From Tetradesmus obliquus (lineage: Eukaryota > Chlorophyta > Chlorophyceae > Sphaeropleales > Scenedesmaceae), in the NCBI GenBank assembly GCA_030272155.1, contig CP126202.1:868001-932000 (forward strand): a stretch of DNA of 64,000 nt, written 5' to 3'. The position numbers and the translations under genes are program-made. Shown here piece after piece: positions 53,125-61,990 of the stretch. Numbering within the stretch: the first letter of the stretch is position 1; each line of letters opens with the position of its first letter. The notes under the pieces were generated by a model. It had not been told where the DNA came from and searched no databases. It saw nothing but the letters and a program-made list of their open reading frames with translations.

Positions 53125-54298
53125 GATACTGCATTGCAGCCTACACCAAGATGATGGTAAGCTGCTGCTGTGCGACAGACGATGCTCGAGTGTTCCGCTC
53201 CGTTGAAACTTCTGGACTATCCGACAATAATTAGTTGTTCGGAGAATCCCCCAACAAGAGCTCTTGATGGCTGCTGACTTACGTCGCAGTGCGACGGTCG
53301 CACTCCTCCAGAGGAGAGCAGTGCTGAGTGCTCGTTTAGGGTTGTCTTATTCTTTCTTGTATAGTATTATATGGCGCAAGCAACGTTGCTTCCTTTTTAT
53401 AAGCAACCCACTGACTGAACCCAGCAGTAACACTTTCCCTGCTGTGTGCTGACAGCAGTGCAGGCCACCAGCCACCCCATACTGACTGGACTGTGCTGCG
53501 TTGTTGTGGCAAATCATAATGGCACTGTGTATGCCGTCGCCATGGGTGCAGCCGCTGCGGCAGGGTTGCAAGGTCAGCTGGCAGTTTTGCGTCAGCTGTG
53601 GCTCACCAACATCAAAGCTGAGTTGAAGTACGGTAGGAGACGATACAATATGTGTCAGCATAGAGGTGTTCCAACAATCCACGCGCTCGCAGGTGGTCCA
53701 TTCGTACGAGGTGTAAACTCCATGCTACAAGTGGCCACAGACAAGGCAGCGTATTGCAGCGCCTGCACCGCCAACATGATGCAGGAGGCCGCCTGCACGC
53801 ATAGCCATACTAGCACGGCCCAAAATGTATTGGGTTGTCACAATACCAGTAGCAGCTGCCGCATGTCAGGACATCGGACAAAGAACCGCACAACTAGCAC
53901 CGCAGCCGTCGCGCCGCACCTTTCGGCAAGCACCACAACGCGTGTGCTTGGGTATAGACGAAGAGGCATGACCAGGCACGGTGCACGTACAAACACGTGC
54001 AACAGACAAGAGCCAACCATGCGTAAAGAATATCAGATCAGTGCACCCTGCCGCAGCACAAGTCACGAGCCAGCTGCAGCGGCACCACTTGCAAGAGGTT
54101 GCAGTGCAGCAGCTGCCTTGAAAACACAGTGTGCCTTGCACGATACCGCAGCCTTTGGCAGTGCTCACACGCATGCTGCGCGCTGTTGCTGCCCAAGCTG
54201 CTGCGTGGAGGGAATCTGCAATTGATAGTGGGCTTTGGGCTTTGCAGGAATCCATGCTGCTGCATGCTGTACCCCCTGCTGTTGCAGTGCACACTCGC

Positions 54299-54337
<39 letters not shown>

Positions 54338-54720
54338 ATGCATCTGCTTGTTCTCAGGCAGGCACTGCAGCCACGCCTACCGCAGCAGCTGCAGCTGCTG
54401 TGACAGCTGCTTCGAAATCAAAGTCAAGTTCAAAGGTTCTGCCTCTTGCTGCAGCCGGCAATGATGCCAATATGCCAGCTGCAGAACCTGCTGCGGCATG
54501 AAGGCGAAGGCACACACGAGGCCAAGCACCAGCAGCAGGATGTTGCTGTGGCGCTGCTGCTGCGCAGCACAGCATGCCCACTGAGCATCCCTGCAACGGC
54601 CATGCTACCGGCGCAGTCACCATGCTAGCCGGAAGACCTGGCTGCCGGCTGTGTGGGCTGCACCTCCTGCTGAGCATAGCGCTGCTGTCCTGCGTACGCT
54701 GCTGCAACTGCTGCTGCTGC
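53125..54720. other. Intergenic, no supported gene
   Basis: Promoter side of the minus-strand Gln-rich gene and 3' flank of ISCA. A 259-codon plus-strand frame (53446-54225) lacks family signal, splice support and a convincing start. A CTG tract lies at 54300-54337. Confidence 0.4.
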
Positions 54721-54721
54721 T

Positions 54722-54772
54722 CGTGTGGTGAGCGGCTCGCCGCAGCCGCATGAGCCCTTTGCGTTGCTGCGA
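54722..54772 (-). repeat. Terminal echo of the ISCA last exon
   Basis: On the minus strand codons for KGSCGCGEPLTT copy the end of ISCA (KGSCGCGESFTT) about 90 bp beyond its stop. The stop TGA reads CGA here, so this echo is open, unlike most terminal echoes in the window. Confidence 0.85.
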
Positions 54773-54812
54773 CTGCACCCGCTGCCACTGCTGCCACTGC
54801 TGCTGCTGCTGC

Positions 54813-55756
54813 TCATGTGGTGAATGACTCGCCGCAGCCGCAAGAGCCCTTTGAGTTGGGGTTGATGAACACAAACTCCGACCTGCAAGCATGCATGGAA
54901 GCACGAAAGTTCCAGGCGAAGTTTGTCAGTTATAAGTCACAGCAGCTTTGCATATAACGCAAAAACCTGACACCCACAGCAGTAGCATGGCATGCTGTCT
55001 GCTGCTGCTGAGGCACGCCATGCACTGCCTGAAGCTTGTCGCCCGCTGATGGCATGGCAGCAGAAGTTGCATGATGCAGACCCCTGTTGTCCGCTGGTTT
55101 TATCAGCTAGAACGCATGAAGCACGCATGCATGAATGAAGCTTGCAGGGCGCAACATGAAGCAGCACACGGCAACAGCGCTGCTGCTTACTGCAGTGCCG
55201 CTGCCGTCCCTGTCCACACTCACTTCAGGGGTTCGTCAATGTAGTCCATCTTCGTCCCCAGCACGTGCATCAGCGCTGCAGGGTCGATCAGCAATCGTAC
55301 GCCATGCTCCTCTACTAGCTCATCAAACTTGCCCTTGGTATCTGCAGCAGTAGCAGAGGAAACGGCCCCAGTCAGAGCATGCACGCCAGAGCAGGGCAAC
55401 TGGCCTGCGCCAAAGCATTTTAATGGGAACGTTTCGTGGATGTGCAGCGAAGCTGGCTCACCTGAGTAGTTCAACGTGTAGCTGAGGCCAGAACACCCAC
55501 GCTTCTTCACGCCAAGCTTGATGAACTCCTGGCAGTCACGGAGCAGCAAGCACCAGGTCAAACAACTAATCATGCACGAACTATACGCATCGACGCAAGG
55601 CTGCATAAGCTCACGTACCTTGTGCCGTGCCTGAAGCAGTTCCCGAATCCTGTTGGCTGCTGCTTCTGTGAGGTCTACTGCTGCTTTCTTGGCCAATGGA
55701 GTTCGTGCAATCTTTTTAGCAGCTTCCGCTAGGACTGCAAGTGTGGTGGTCGGCAT
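54813..55756 (-). CDS. ISCA: A-type iron-sulfur cluster carrier, ISCA1/IscA-like
   Basis: Four exons, 55756-55619, 55528-55462, 55341-55224 and 54882-54813, join in phase to 130 aa plus TGA. The three cluster-binding cysteines are present: GVKKRGCSGLSYTLNYS (Cys58) and GSCGCGES (two Cys near the C-terminus). LIDPAALMHVLGTKMDYIDE and SEFVFINPNSKG are typical of the mitochondrial ISCA1 group. The protein accepts and passes on Fe-S clusters for maturation of [4Fe-4S] proteins. The N-terminus (TLAVLAEAAKKIARTPLAKK) is basic and amphipathic, fitting a mitochondrial presequence. Length is normal. Start: the only upstream ATG in frame at exon 1. Confidence 0.92.
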
Positions 55757-56639
55757 TTACTGCATGGACAGGTGCGATATGCTCAGCAGCGTCGACAAAA
55801 TGCGATATTGCCAGCGCAATTCCTGACTTTGGACCTTTTGTAATTAACTGCATCCAACATGTTGCATGTCTGCACAGCAGTGCTGCCCTCAAAGCAGTGC
55901 TGCCCTCAAAGCCCCAACCACTACAACACAACGTGACAACCTGAGCCCCCGCATCTCACGTTGCCCACGTCATCAACTGAATTACATTCGAGATCCATTT
56001 GATAGCGACTTGAATTGAACGTGTCAGAGGTCTGCCACCTCCTCACCACGGAGGCCAGGAGCGCACCCCAACATCTCAGCCTATCCTCAGGGCCTGCATG
56101 ACCAGGCTGTGTACCTGCACTCAGTGCCATCAAAACCGACAACTGCGTTTCCCAACCATTGAAAGTTGCAACTGAGTAATACAAGGATTGCACGGAAACA
56201 GCCTTCGCCTCTGTTGCGGCCACAATGGTCACAGCTGCAGCAGCAGTGACGCACTGTGCACCGCCAGCGGGCCTGCCGCAGTGCTGACTCGCGGTGACTA
56301 ATGCATGGCTCAAGCAACATGGCGGCGCCACTTGCACGGCTCCTGCAATACCATGCGTACAGCGACCTCAGGCTGCTACGTAGGCTCTCATGCCTACAAT
56401 CATAACCTCCTTGGCGCAAGTGAGTCAACAATGGAAGCAACCCGCAGGCAGCCTTGCTTGATTGGGAGTTGATCACACACGCCTGTGAGGCGCAACTGCT
56501 GCAGCACACTCACAGGTGTGGTTCAGCTGCTGCAGCACACAAACAGGTGCGCCGCAGCTGCTGCATGGTGTACATTGGCCGGGGACGTATGCCCAGCACT
56601 GTCATAAGGTCACCATAGCAGCACACCAACAGCTCTCAC
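55757..56639. other. Intergenic: ISCA promoter and GST 3' flank
   Basis: ISCA begins at 55756 on the minus strand, so its promoter and 5' UTR lie here. No supported gene. A small direct repeat (GCAGTGCTGCCCTCAAAGC, twice, 55878-55915) is visible, as is a partial duplication of GCTGCTGCAGCACAC (56500-56545). Confidence 0.4.
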
Positions 56640-57792
56640 ACCTGTAACACTGCTGCTGCCGCGCCATCATGGCAATATGAGTCATACAAGACAAGCCTGC
56701 CAGCCCTGCACCAGCCCAGCACCGCCGGCTGTGCCAGGTAAGCCCTGAAGAACCCTGCCAGCCTAGGGTTTGAACCCCACAGCGCCTCATCATGCCCATG
56801 CACCGCCACATCGTCCAACAGCACTGGGACCACTCCGTCAAATATGTCAACAAAATACACATGCCTAAAACCGCAAGCAGGCTATCAGAACAGCAGCTCT
56901 CACGCCTGCGCTGCGGCAGCACCATCACACAGGTCAGGCCTGCCGGCCTTGCACCAGCCGAGCACCGCCGGCTGTGCCAAGTAAGCCTGGAAAAACCTTT
57001 TACGCCCAGGGTTTGCCGCCCACAGCGTCTCATCATGCCCATGCACCGCCACGTCGTTTCACAGCACTGCAAACTCGACAGCATCAACAAAGGATGCACT
57101 GCTGCTGACAGCTAGCTGGTGCTGCTGCTGAAGGCCAGCATCCATTCAACAGCAATCACTCTTTCAGGAGGTCTGGCCGGGCCACTTTGCACCAGCCCAG
57201 CACCGCCGGCTGCTCCAGGTAAGCCCTGAAGAACCCTGCCAGCCCAGGATTGGAACCCCACAGCACCTCATCATGGCCATGCACCGCCACATTGTCCCAC
57301 AGCACTGCAAACACCACAGCATCAGCAAAGCTGGTGTGGCTACCGACAGCGTGGCTGCTGCTGCTGCTGCTGAAGCACAGCATGCGTTCAAAAGCAATCA
57401 CTCTTTCAGCAAGTCTGGCCTGGTGCCCTTGCACCAGCCCAGCACTGCCGGCTGCGCCAAGTAAGCCCTGAAGAACCCCGCAAGCCCAGGATTGGAGCCC
57501 CACAGCGCCTGATCATGCCCATGCACCGCCACATCGTCCCACAGCACCTAGCACAAAAGTGTGTGCCTGATGCTGTACTGTGCGCTGCAGTGCAGTTTAC
57601 ACACATCCTTATAGTGCTGTAGGCCCCTGGGCCTGGCTTCACAGGTTTGATGCTGCTGCCGCACCGTCACACAGGTCAGGTCTGGCACCTTTGAACCCCA
57701 CAGCGCCTCATCATGGCCATGCACCGTCACATCGTCCCACAGCACTGCAAACACGACAGCATCAGCAAAGGATGCACTGCTGCCAACTGCAT

Positions 57793-57837
<45 letters not shown>

Positions 57838-57873
57838 CGCTGCTGCTGAAGCGCAGCATGCTTTCATCAGCAG
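56640..57873 (-). repeat. Five tandem copies of the GST terminal exon beyond the stop
   Basis: On the minus strand copies of the C-terminal codons (HGHDEALWGSNPGLAGFFRA, AQPAVLGWCKGARPDLL) occur at about 57860-57690 (partial), 57545-57412, 57395-57156, 57085-56925 and 56840-56680. The copy at 57395-57156 is complete, from SFADAVVFAVLWDNVAVHGH to DLLKE and a TGA stop. The others are open for long stretches but lose the frame or end. They follow the working terminal exon (58201-57874). Confidence 0.85.
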
Positions 57874-60800
57874 TCACTTTGTCAGCAAGTCTGGCCTGGC
57901 CCCTTTGCACCAGCCCAGCACAGCCGGCTGTGCCGCATAAGCCCTGAAGAAACCCGCGAGCCCAGGATTCGAGCCCCACAGCGCCTCATCATGCCCATGC
58001 ACCGCCACATCGTCCCACAGCACTGCAAACACGACTGCATCAGCAAAGGATGCACTGCTGCCGACAGTGTGGCTGCTGCTGCTGCCGAAGCGCTGCAGCA
58101 GGGCCTCCATGACTTTGTAGAAGTACGGGCGCTTGTCAGGGGAGGATGTGTAGGCGAGTTTTCCGTCGGGGCCGCCAAAGGCTGAGTCGAGCAGAGCAGA
58201 CCTGCACAGCAGCAGCAGCAGAAGCAGCATTGATCCATGCATGCGATGTGGCACACACAGGCTGTAGCATCATGGTGTCTGCAGCTGCAGCAGGGTATGC
58301 ATGATGTTGTTACACATGACTTTGTAGAATTGCGGGCGCTTGTCAGGGGAGGATGTGTAGACAAGATTTGTGTCGGGGCCGCTAAAAGCAGAGTCGAGGA
58401 GGGCAGCCCTGCACAACAGTAGCAGCAGCAACAGAAGCAGCAAGGTTGGTGATGAGAGTTTTGATGTAAGGTTATGATGCTGCTGTGGAGAGGTTTTGTA
58501 GGCGTTCTCTGTGTTTGGTCCGCCAAACACGGATTGAAAGAGGACACGCCTGTGGCAGCAGCAGCAGCATATCAGCGGGGGCAGCGGCAACACAGGTTCG
58601 TGCAGTGCAGAAGTGGGGGAGATTTTTTGGGGAGGATGTGTAGGCGAGTTTTGCGTCAGGGCCGCCAAATGCTGAGTCAAGGAGGGCAGGCCTGCTGCCG
58701 CAGCAGCAGCAGCAGCAGCAGCAGTGGCGGTGGCGGCGGCAACGGGGCAACATCGTAACTGGCTGCACACGTCACAAATGAAACGGCAGCCATCCACCCA
58801 CCCCTCTATATGCAAAAGCTGTTGCACCCTACTTGATTGTGTGCAGCATTCACCTGAACTCCACGGTTGCATCAGCCGCCACATCAGCAGCATAGTCCCG
58901 CTCCTCAATCCCGTACTGCCCAGCACGCTTTGCAAACGGACAGCACCCGTCACAGACACAGCATCATAAAAAGCCTCAGAAAACCACCCCCACCTGAAGT
59001 CCCCCTATGAGCCTCTCGTTGGCTCCTGACTGGGGTTCTCACTCCTCGTTGAGTGGAGCATGTAATGTAATGTAATGTAATGCATCAGCCGCCACATCAG
59101 CAGCGTAGTCCCTCTCATCATCAGCCCCATACTGCCCGGCACGCTTTAAGACCCGCGACAGCACCCGTCACATACACAGCATCACAAGAAGCCTCGCAAA
59201 CTCAACCCCACCTAAACTCCACTGCTGCATCAGCCGCCACATCAGCAGCATAATCCCTCTCCTCGTCTTTGCCGTACTGCCCAGCACGCTTCAAGAACCG
59301 CCGCAGTACCTTCACACACAAGCCTCACAGGAAGCCTTGAAAGATGCCAACCTTGCGCCACCCCCACCTGAATCCTCCGCCCCCATCAGCTGTCACAGCA
59401 CCCTTCACACACACAGCCTCACAAGCAGCCTTTGAAGCTGCCCCCACCTGAATTCCACTGTTGCATCAGCCGCCACATCAGCAGCGTAGTCCCTCTCCTC
59501 GTCAGTCCCATACTGCCCATCTCGCTTCGCCAGCCGTCGCAGAATGGCAAACGTCTCCAGCAGCGGCGGGCTGCTGCTGCTGCTGCCGGGAAGGTAGACC
59601 AGCGGCAAGTGGCCGGTGGGGCTTTCTCCTGCAGCAGATGCAGCGAGGACAGCAAACTGAACTAGGCAAACTACTCGAGTCGTGGAAGCGCATCAAGTGG
59701 CAGCTGCAAGTGGCCGGTAGGGCTCTCTCCTGCAGCAGATTGCAGCTGGCACTTATCACAGCACTGCCAGTGTTGGTGGCACCAGCGCAGCATGTCCTTT
59801 GATTTAACGCATGAGTAGGCCTTTCAAGCTGTGGCTTGCACTTGGTGCAGGACTCGCACCCAGGCATGTGTCACGCACCACCAGCTAGGCACACAACATA
59901 CTTAGGCCTTCCATCTAGGACCCTGCCAGGCGCTGCCGAACCATGCCAGGTGCTCCAAAACCTGTTGGTTGAATGATGCAAGCTTTCGCGACTGTGATCA
60001 CAGCATTCAACAGCTGCACGTACACCAGTCCAGAGATATATGTGATTATTGTTATTACACCCTGAGGCCATACAACGCTATGCGCGCCTGAGGTACAGTG
60101 GGCCCCAGGCCAGCACCCCAACACCTCCTCCCCTGAAGTCATGCCCGGATTCAGGTGCTGCTGCTAATGCTGCTGCTACTGCTGCTGCTACAACAGCACT
60201 TCTAGCACAGCCACCCCCCAGGCAAGCACTCCAAACGCTCCGCCCCTGAGGCCATGCCACACTTAGCTGCTGCTGCTGCTGTTAGTGCTCGTGCTGGTGC
60301 TGGCGCTGGTGGTGGCGCTGGTGCTGCTGCTGCTGCGGCCATACAGCAAAATGCGCACCTGAAGCCATGGCCTTTTGCTTCAGGCCAGCACCCCAGCCAG
60401 CCCAGTCCACCACCTCCTCAGTGAACCTGCGCATAACAGCAAGAAGCCATAGAAAAACAAACAGCCAGCAAATGCAGGTTGTGCGCAATGGTTGTCCACA
60501 CCTCCTTGGTGAACCTGGCACGTAACAGGCAGAAAGCAGTGCAATATCAACGTCCAGCATTTCAGGCTGTTCGCAATGTGCTGCACACCACCTCCTCAGT
60601 GAACCTGGTGCATGACAGCAGGGTCAGCAGTAACAGCAGGAATCCAAAGTTGCCACCGGTGCATGGATCACCCTGCGTCCATGCGGCAGATCCCGGCCGA
60701 AAGTCGCATAGACAGGTGCAGTTCTACTCAAAGATCACATGCACGTCTCCATATAAGTGCTTGCTGTGCTTAAAAGTGCTGGCTGGCGAGGCGACAACCA

Positions 60801-61004
60801 AGCAGCAGTGCTGCTAGCAGCGCTGCTGCTCTCTGCAAACTGACTTGGATGGACTCATGCTGGCACTCACGGTATGCCATTGGCAAGCAGGAAGAACCGT
60901 ACGCTGCCTCCTCTTCCTGATAAGCCTCCGAATCCAGAGAGATCGAAGTACTTGAGCTTCAGCACATCTGATGCTGCGTGTGGAGATGCTGTTGCCGCTT
61001 CCAT
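57874..61004 (-). CDS. Glutathione S-transferase (sigma/alpha-like soluble GST)
   Basis: Four exons, 61004-60871, 60426-60359, 59628-59448 and 58201-57874, join in phase to 236 aa plus TGA. The thioredoxin-fold N-domain begins LKLKYFDLSGFGG (Tyr19 is where the catalytic Tyr of sigma-type GSTs lies), with RFFLLANGIPFTEEV, the cis-Pro segment GHLPLVYLP and the glutathione-binding strand-helix PPLLETFAILRRLAKRDGQY. The helical C-domain has DYAADVAADATVEF, RPYFYKVMEALLQRFG and SFADAVVFAVLWDDV, matching the usual LTxADxxxFxxL element. It conjugates or isomerises with glutathione in the cytosol or an organelle; the substrate is unknown. Echo arrays of exons 2, 3 and 4 fill its introns and 3' flank. 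Confidence 0.88.
58335..58760 (-). repeat. Three acceptor-side echoes of GST exon 4
   Basis: Copies coding for ALLDSAFGGPDAKLAYTSSP (about 58690-58630), LFQSVFGGPNTENAYK (about 58550-58500) and ALLDSAFSGPDTNLVYTSSP (about 58412-58345) precede the working exon 4 (ALLDSAFGGPDGKLAYTSSP, 58201). Each has its own CAG acceptor and keeps the frame for 15-30 codons. Confidence 0.9.
58850..59312 (-). repeat. Three donor-side echoes of GST exon 3
   Basis: The exon end (LRRLAKRDGQYGTDEERDYA with ADVAADATVEFR) is repeated as LRRFLKRAGQYGKDEERDYA (59310-59212), KRAGQYGADDERDYAADVAA (about 59165-59082, cut by a LINE tail) and AKRAGQYGIEERDYAADVAA (58935-58853). All are in frame; the third lacks one codon. 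The copies share substitutions (RAGQYG versus RDGQYG) not in the working exon. Confidence 0.9.
58999..59081 (+). mobile_element. LINE 3' tail inserted in a GST exon echo
   Basis: CCCCCTATGAGCCTCTCGTT, GGCTCCTGACTGGGGTTCTC and GAGTGGAGCATGTAATG(TAATG)n match the LINE end at 24127-24207 almost exactly, so the insertion is young. It interrupts the second exon 3 echo and is antisense to the GST gene. Confidence 0.85.
60100..60610 (-). repeat. Echoes around GST exon 2
   Basis: On the minus strand GCACCAGGTTCACTGAGGAG at about 60610-60587 and CCAGGTTCACCAAGGAGGTG at about 60523-60500 copy the exon 2 start (CAGGTTCACTGAGGAGGTGG, 60426). After the exon, ATGGCCTCAGGGGCG at about 60255 and GGTGCTGGCCTGGGG at about 60115 resemble the exon 2 end. 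Both flanks are copied, as with BTB exon 4. Confidence 0.75.
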
Positions 61005-61890
61005 CGCGATCGTGCGTAGACAGGCAGAGCGCGCACAAAATACCTGGTTCAAGTGCAAAAGGAAGTCGTTTCCAGCGTTCGTCCGTTGTTGTCAGGTGTT
61101 GATAGAGCCACGGGGCATAGTTGTGAACGTCCGAGTCAGCACTGCGAAGTGCGTACGCTGAAGATGCATCTTCTTAGTTGGGTAGTTTCATGTTTATACA
61201 GACATGATTAAATGACTTGATGCTGCAGCCGCCTCGCTCTTTCAGCCTGGCATTGATCATGGGTACAGCTCCTTGTTGCGCGTCTGCCTCTTGTGCAGGC
61301 GCAAACAGAATGCAAACAGCAAGAGCAGGACAAAGTTGGGCGTTGACCTTCCAGCGAGGAGCACATGCGGCAGCAGCACATGCGGCAGCAGCACATGAGG
61401 CAGCAGTCAGCTGGCAGGCTAGGTATGAACTGACGGGCACGGAGACTGTGACAGGTAGCAACCGCACCATGGCGACGCCCCTGGCCACACACACCCGCTA
61501 AGCCTTAACTTAGCCAGGAGCTGCAGAGCTGCCTGGGCAGTCACTCACTCACTCACTCACTCGTCAACCCGCTGCATCTAAGCCACACTGCGCCTGCGGC
61601 CCGACTTGAAGCTGGCAGGTCACTCTGAACATGCTGCGCTGCTGTGGCCATCAACACTCGCCCTGTACAGTTAGCTGTGCGTAGCGCACCAGCTACGTGA
61701 TACCATAACTGCCCCCATGCTGTACTCACCCTTAGTAAGCAGCTGCACATGTGCCTATGCGGCTGCTGCACATGAGGTGTTGTGCTGCATCCCTGCTCGC
61801 CCGGTACAGCTGTGCCATACGCAAGCTATACGGTACTCAGGTAAGGGGTTGCACATGTGGCACACATGCGGTGCTGTGCCCAATGCTTGC
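61005..61890. other. GST promoter and 3' part of the RWP-RK gene region
   Basis: Holds the GST promoter upstream of 61004 and probably the 3' end of the upstream minus-strand gene, whose stop I could not fix. Open frames at 61174-61494 include Ala-rich low complexity and part of the dispersed element. No separate gene is supported. Confidence 0.35.
61462..61566 (-). repeat. Dispersed hairpin element, copy 3
   Basis: The reverse complement reads GAGTGAGTGAGTGAGTGACT, GCCCAGGCAGCTCTGCAGCT, CCTGGCTAAGTTAAGGCTTA, GCGGGTGTGTGTGGCCAGGG, GCGTCGCC. It is like copies 1 and 2 but ends inside the second hairpin. Confidence 0.85.
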
Positions 61891-61990
61891 AAGCTCACCC
61901 TGTAGAGCTGTACGTGGCGGCCCTTCCCTTTGACAGGCAGCCGCATGTTGGGTTTAAGCATCAGCTGCTGCTCCAGCTCCCTGCAGCAGC
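61890..61990 (-). repeat. Echo of an RWP-RK gene exon
   Basis: On the minus strand GGAGCTGGAGCAGCAGCTGA and codons for MLKPNMRLPVKGKGRHVQLY copy the exon at 62243-62147 (MLNPNIPLRVKGQTRRERRYAQLY) about 250 bp further on. The copy is in frame with a small deletion. Confidence 0.75.

Noticed and set aside
53446-54225. 259-codon plus-strand frame
   Set aside because: No family resemblance, no splice context, and ordinary composition for a chance frame in GC-rich DNA.
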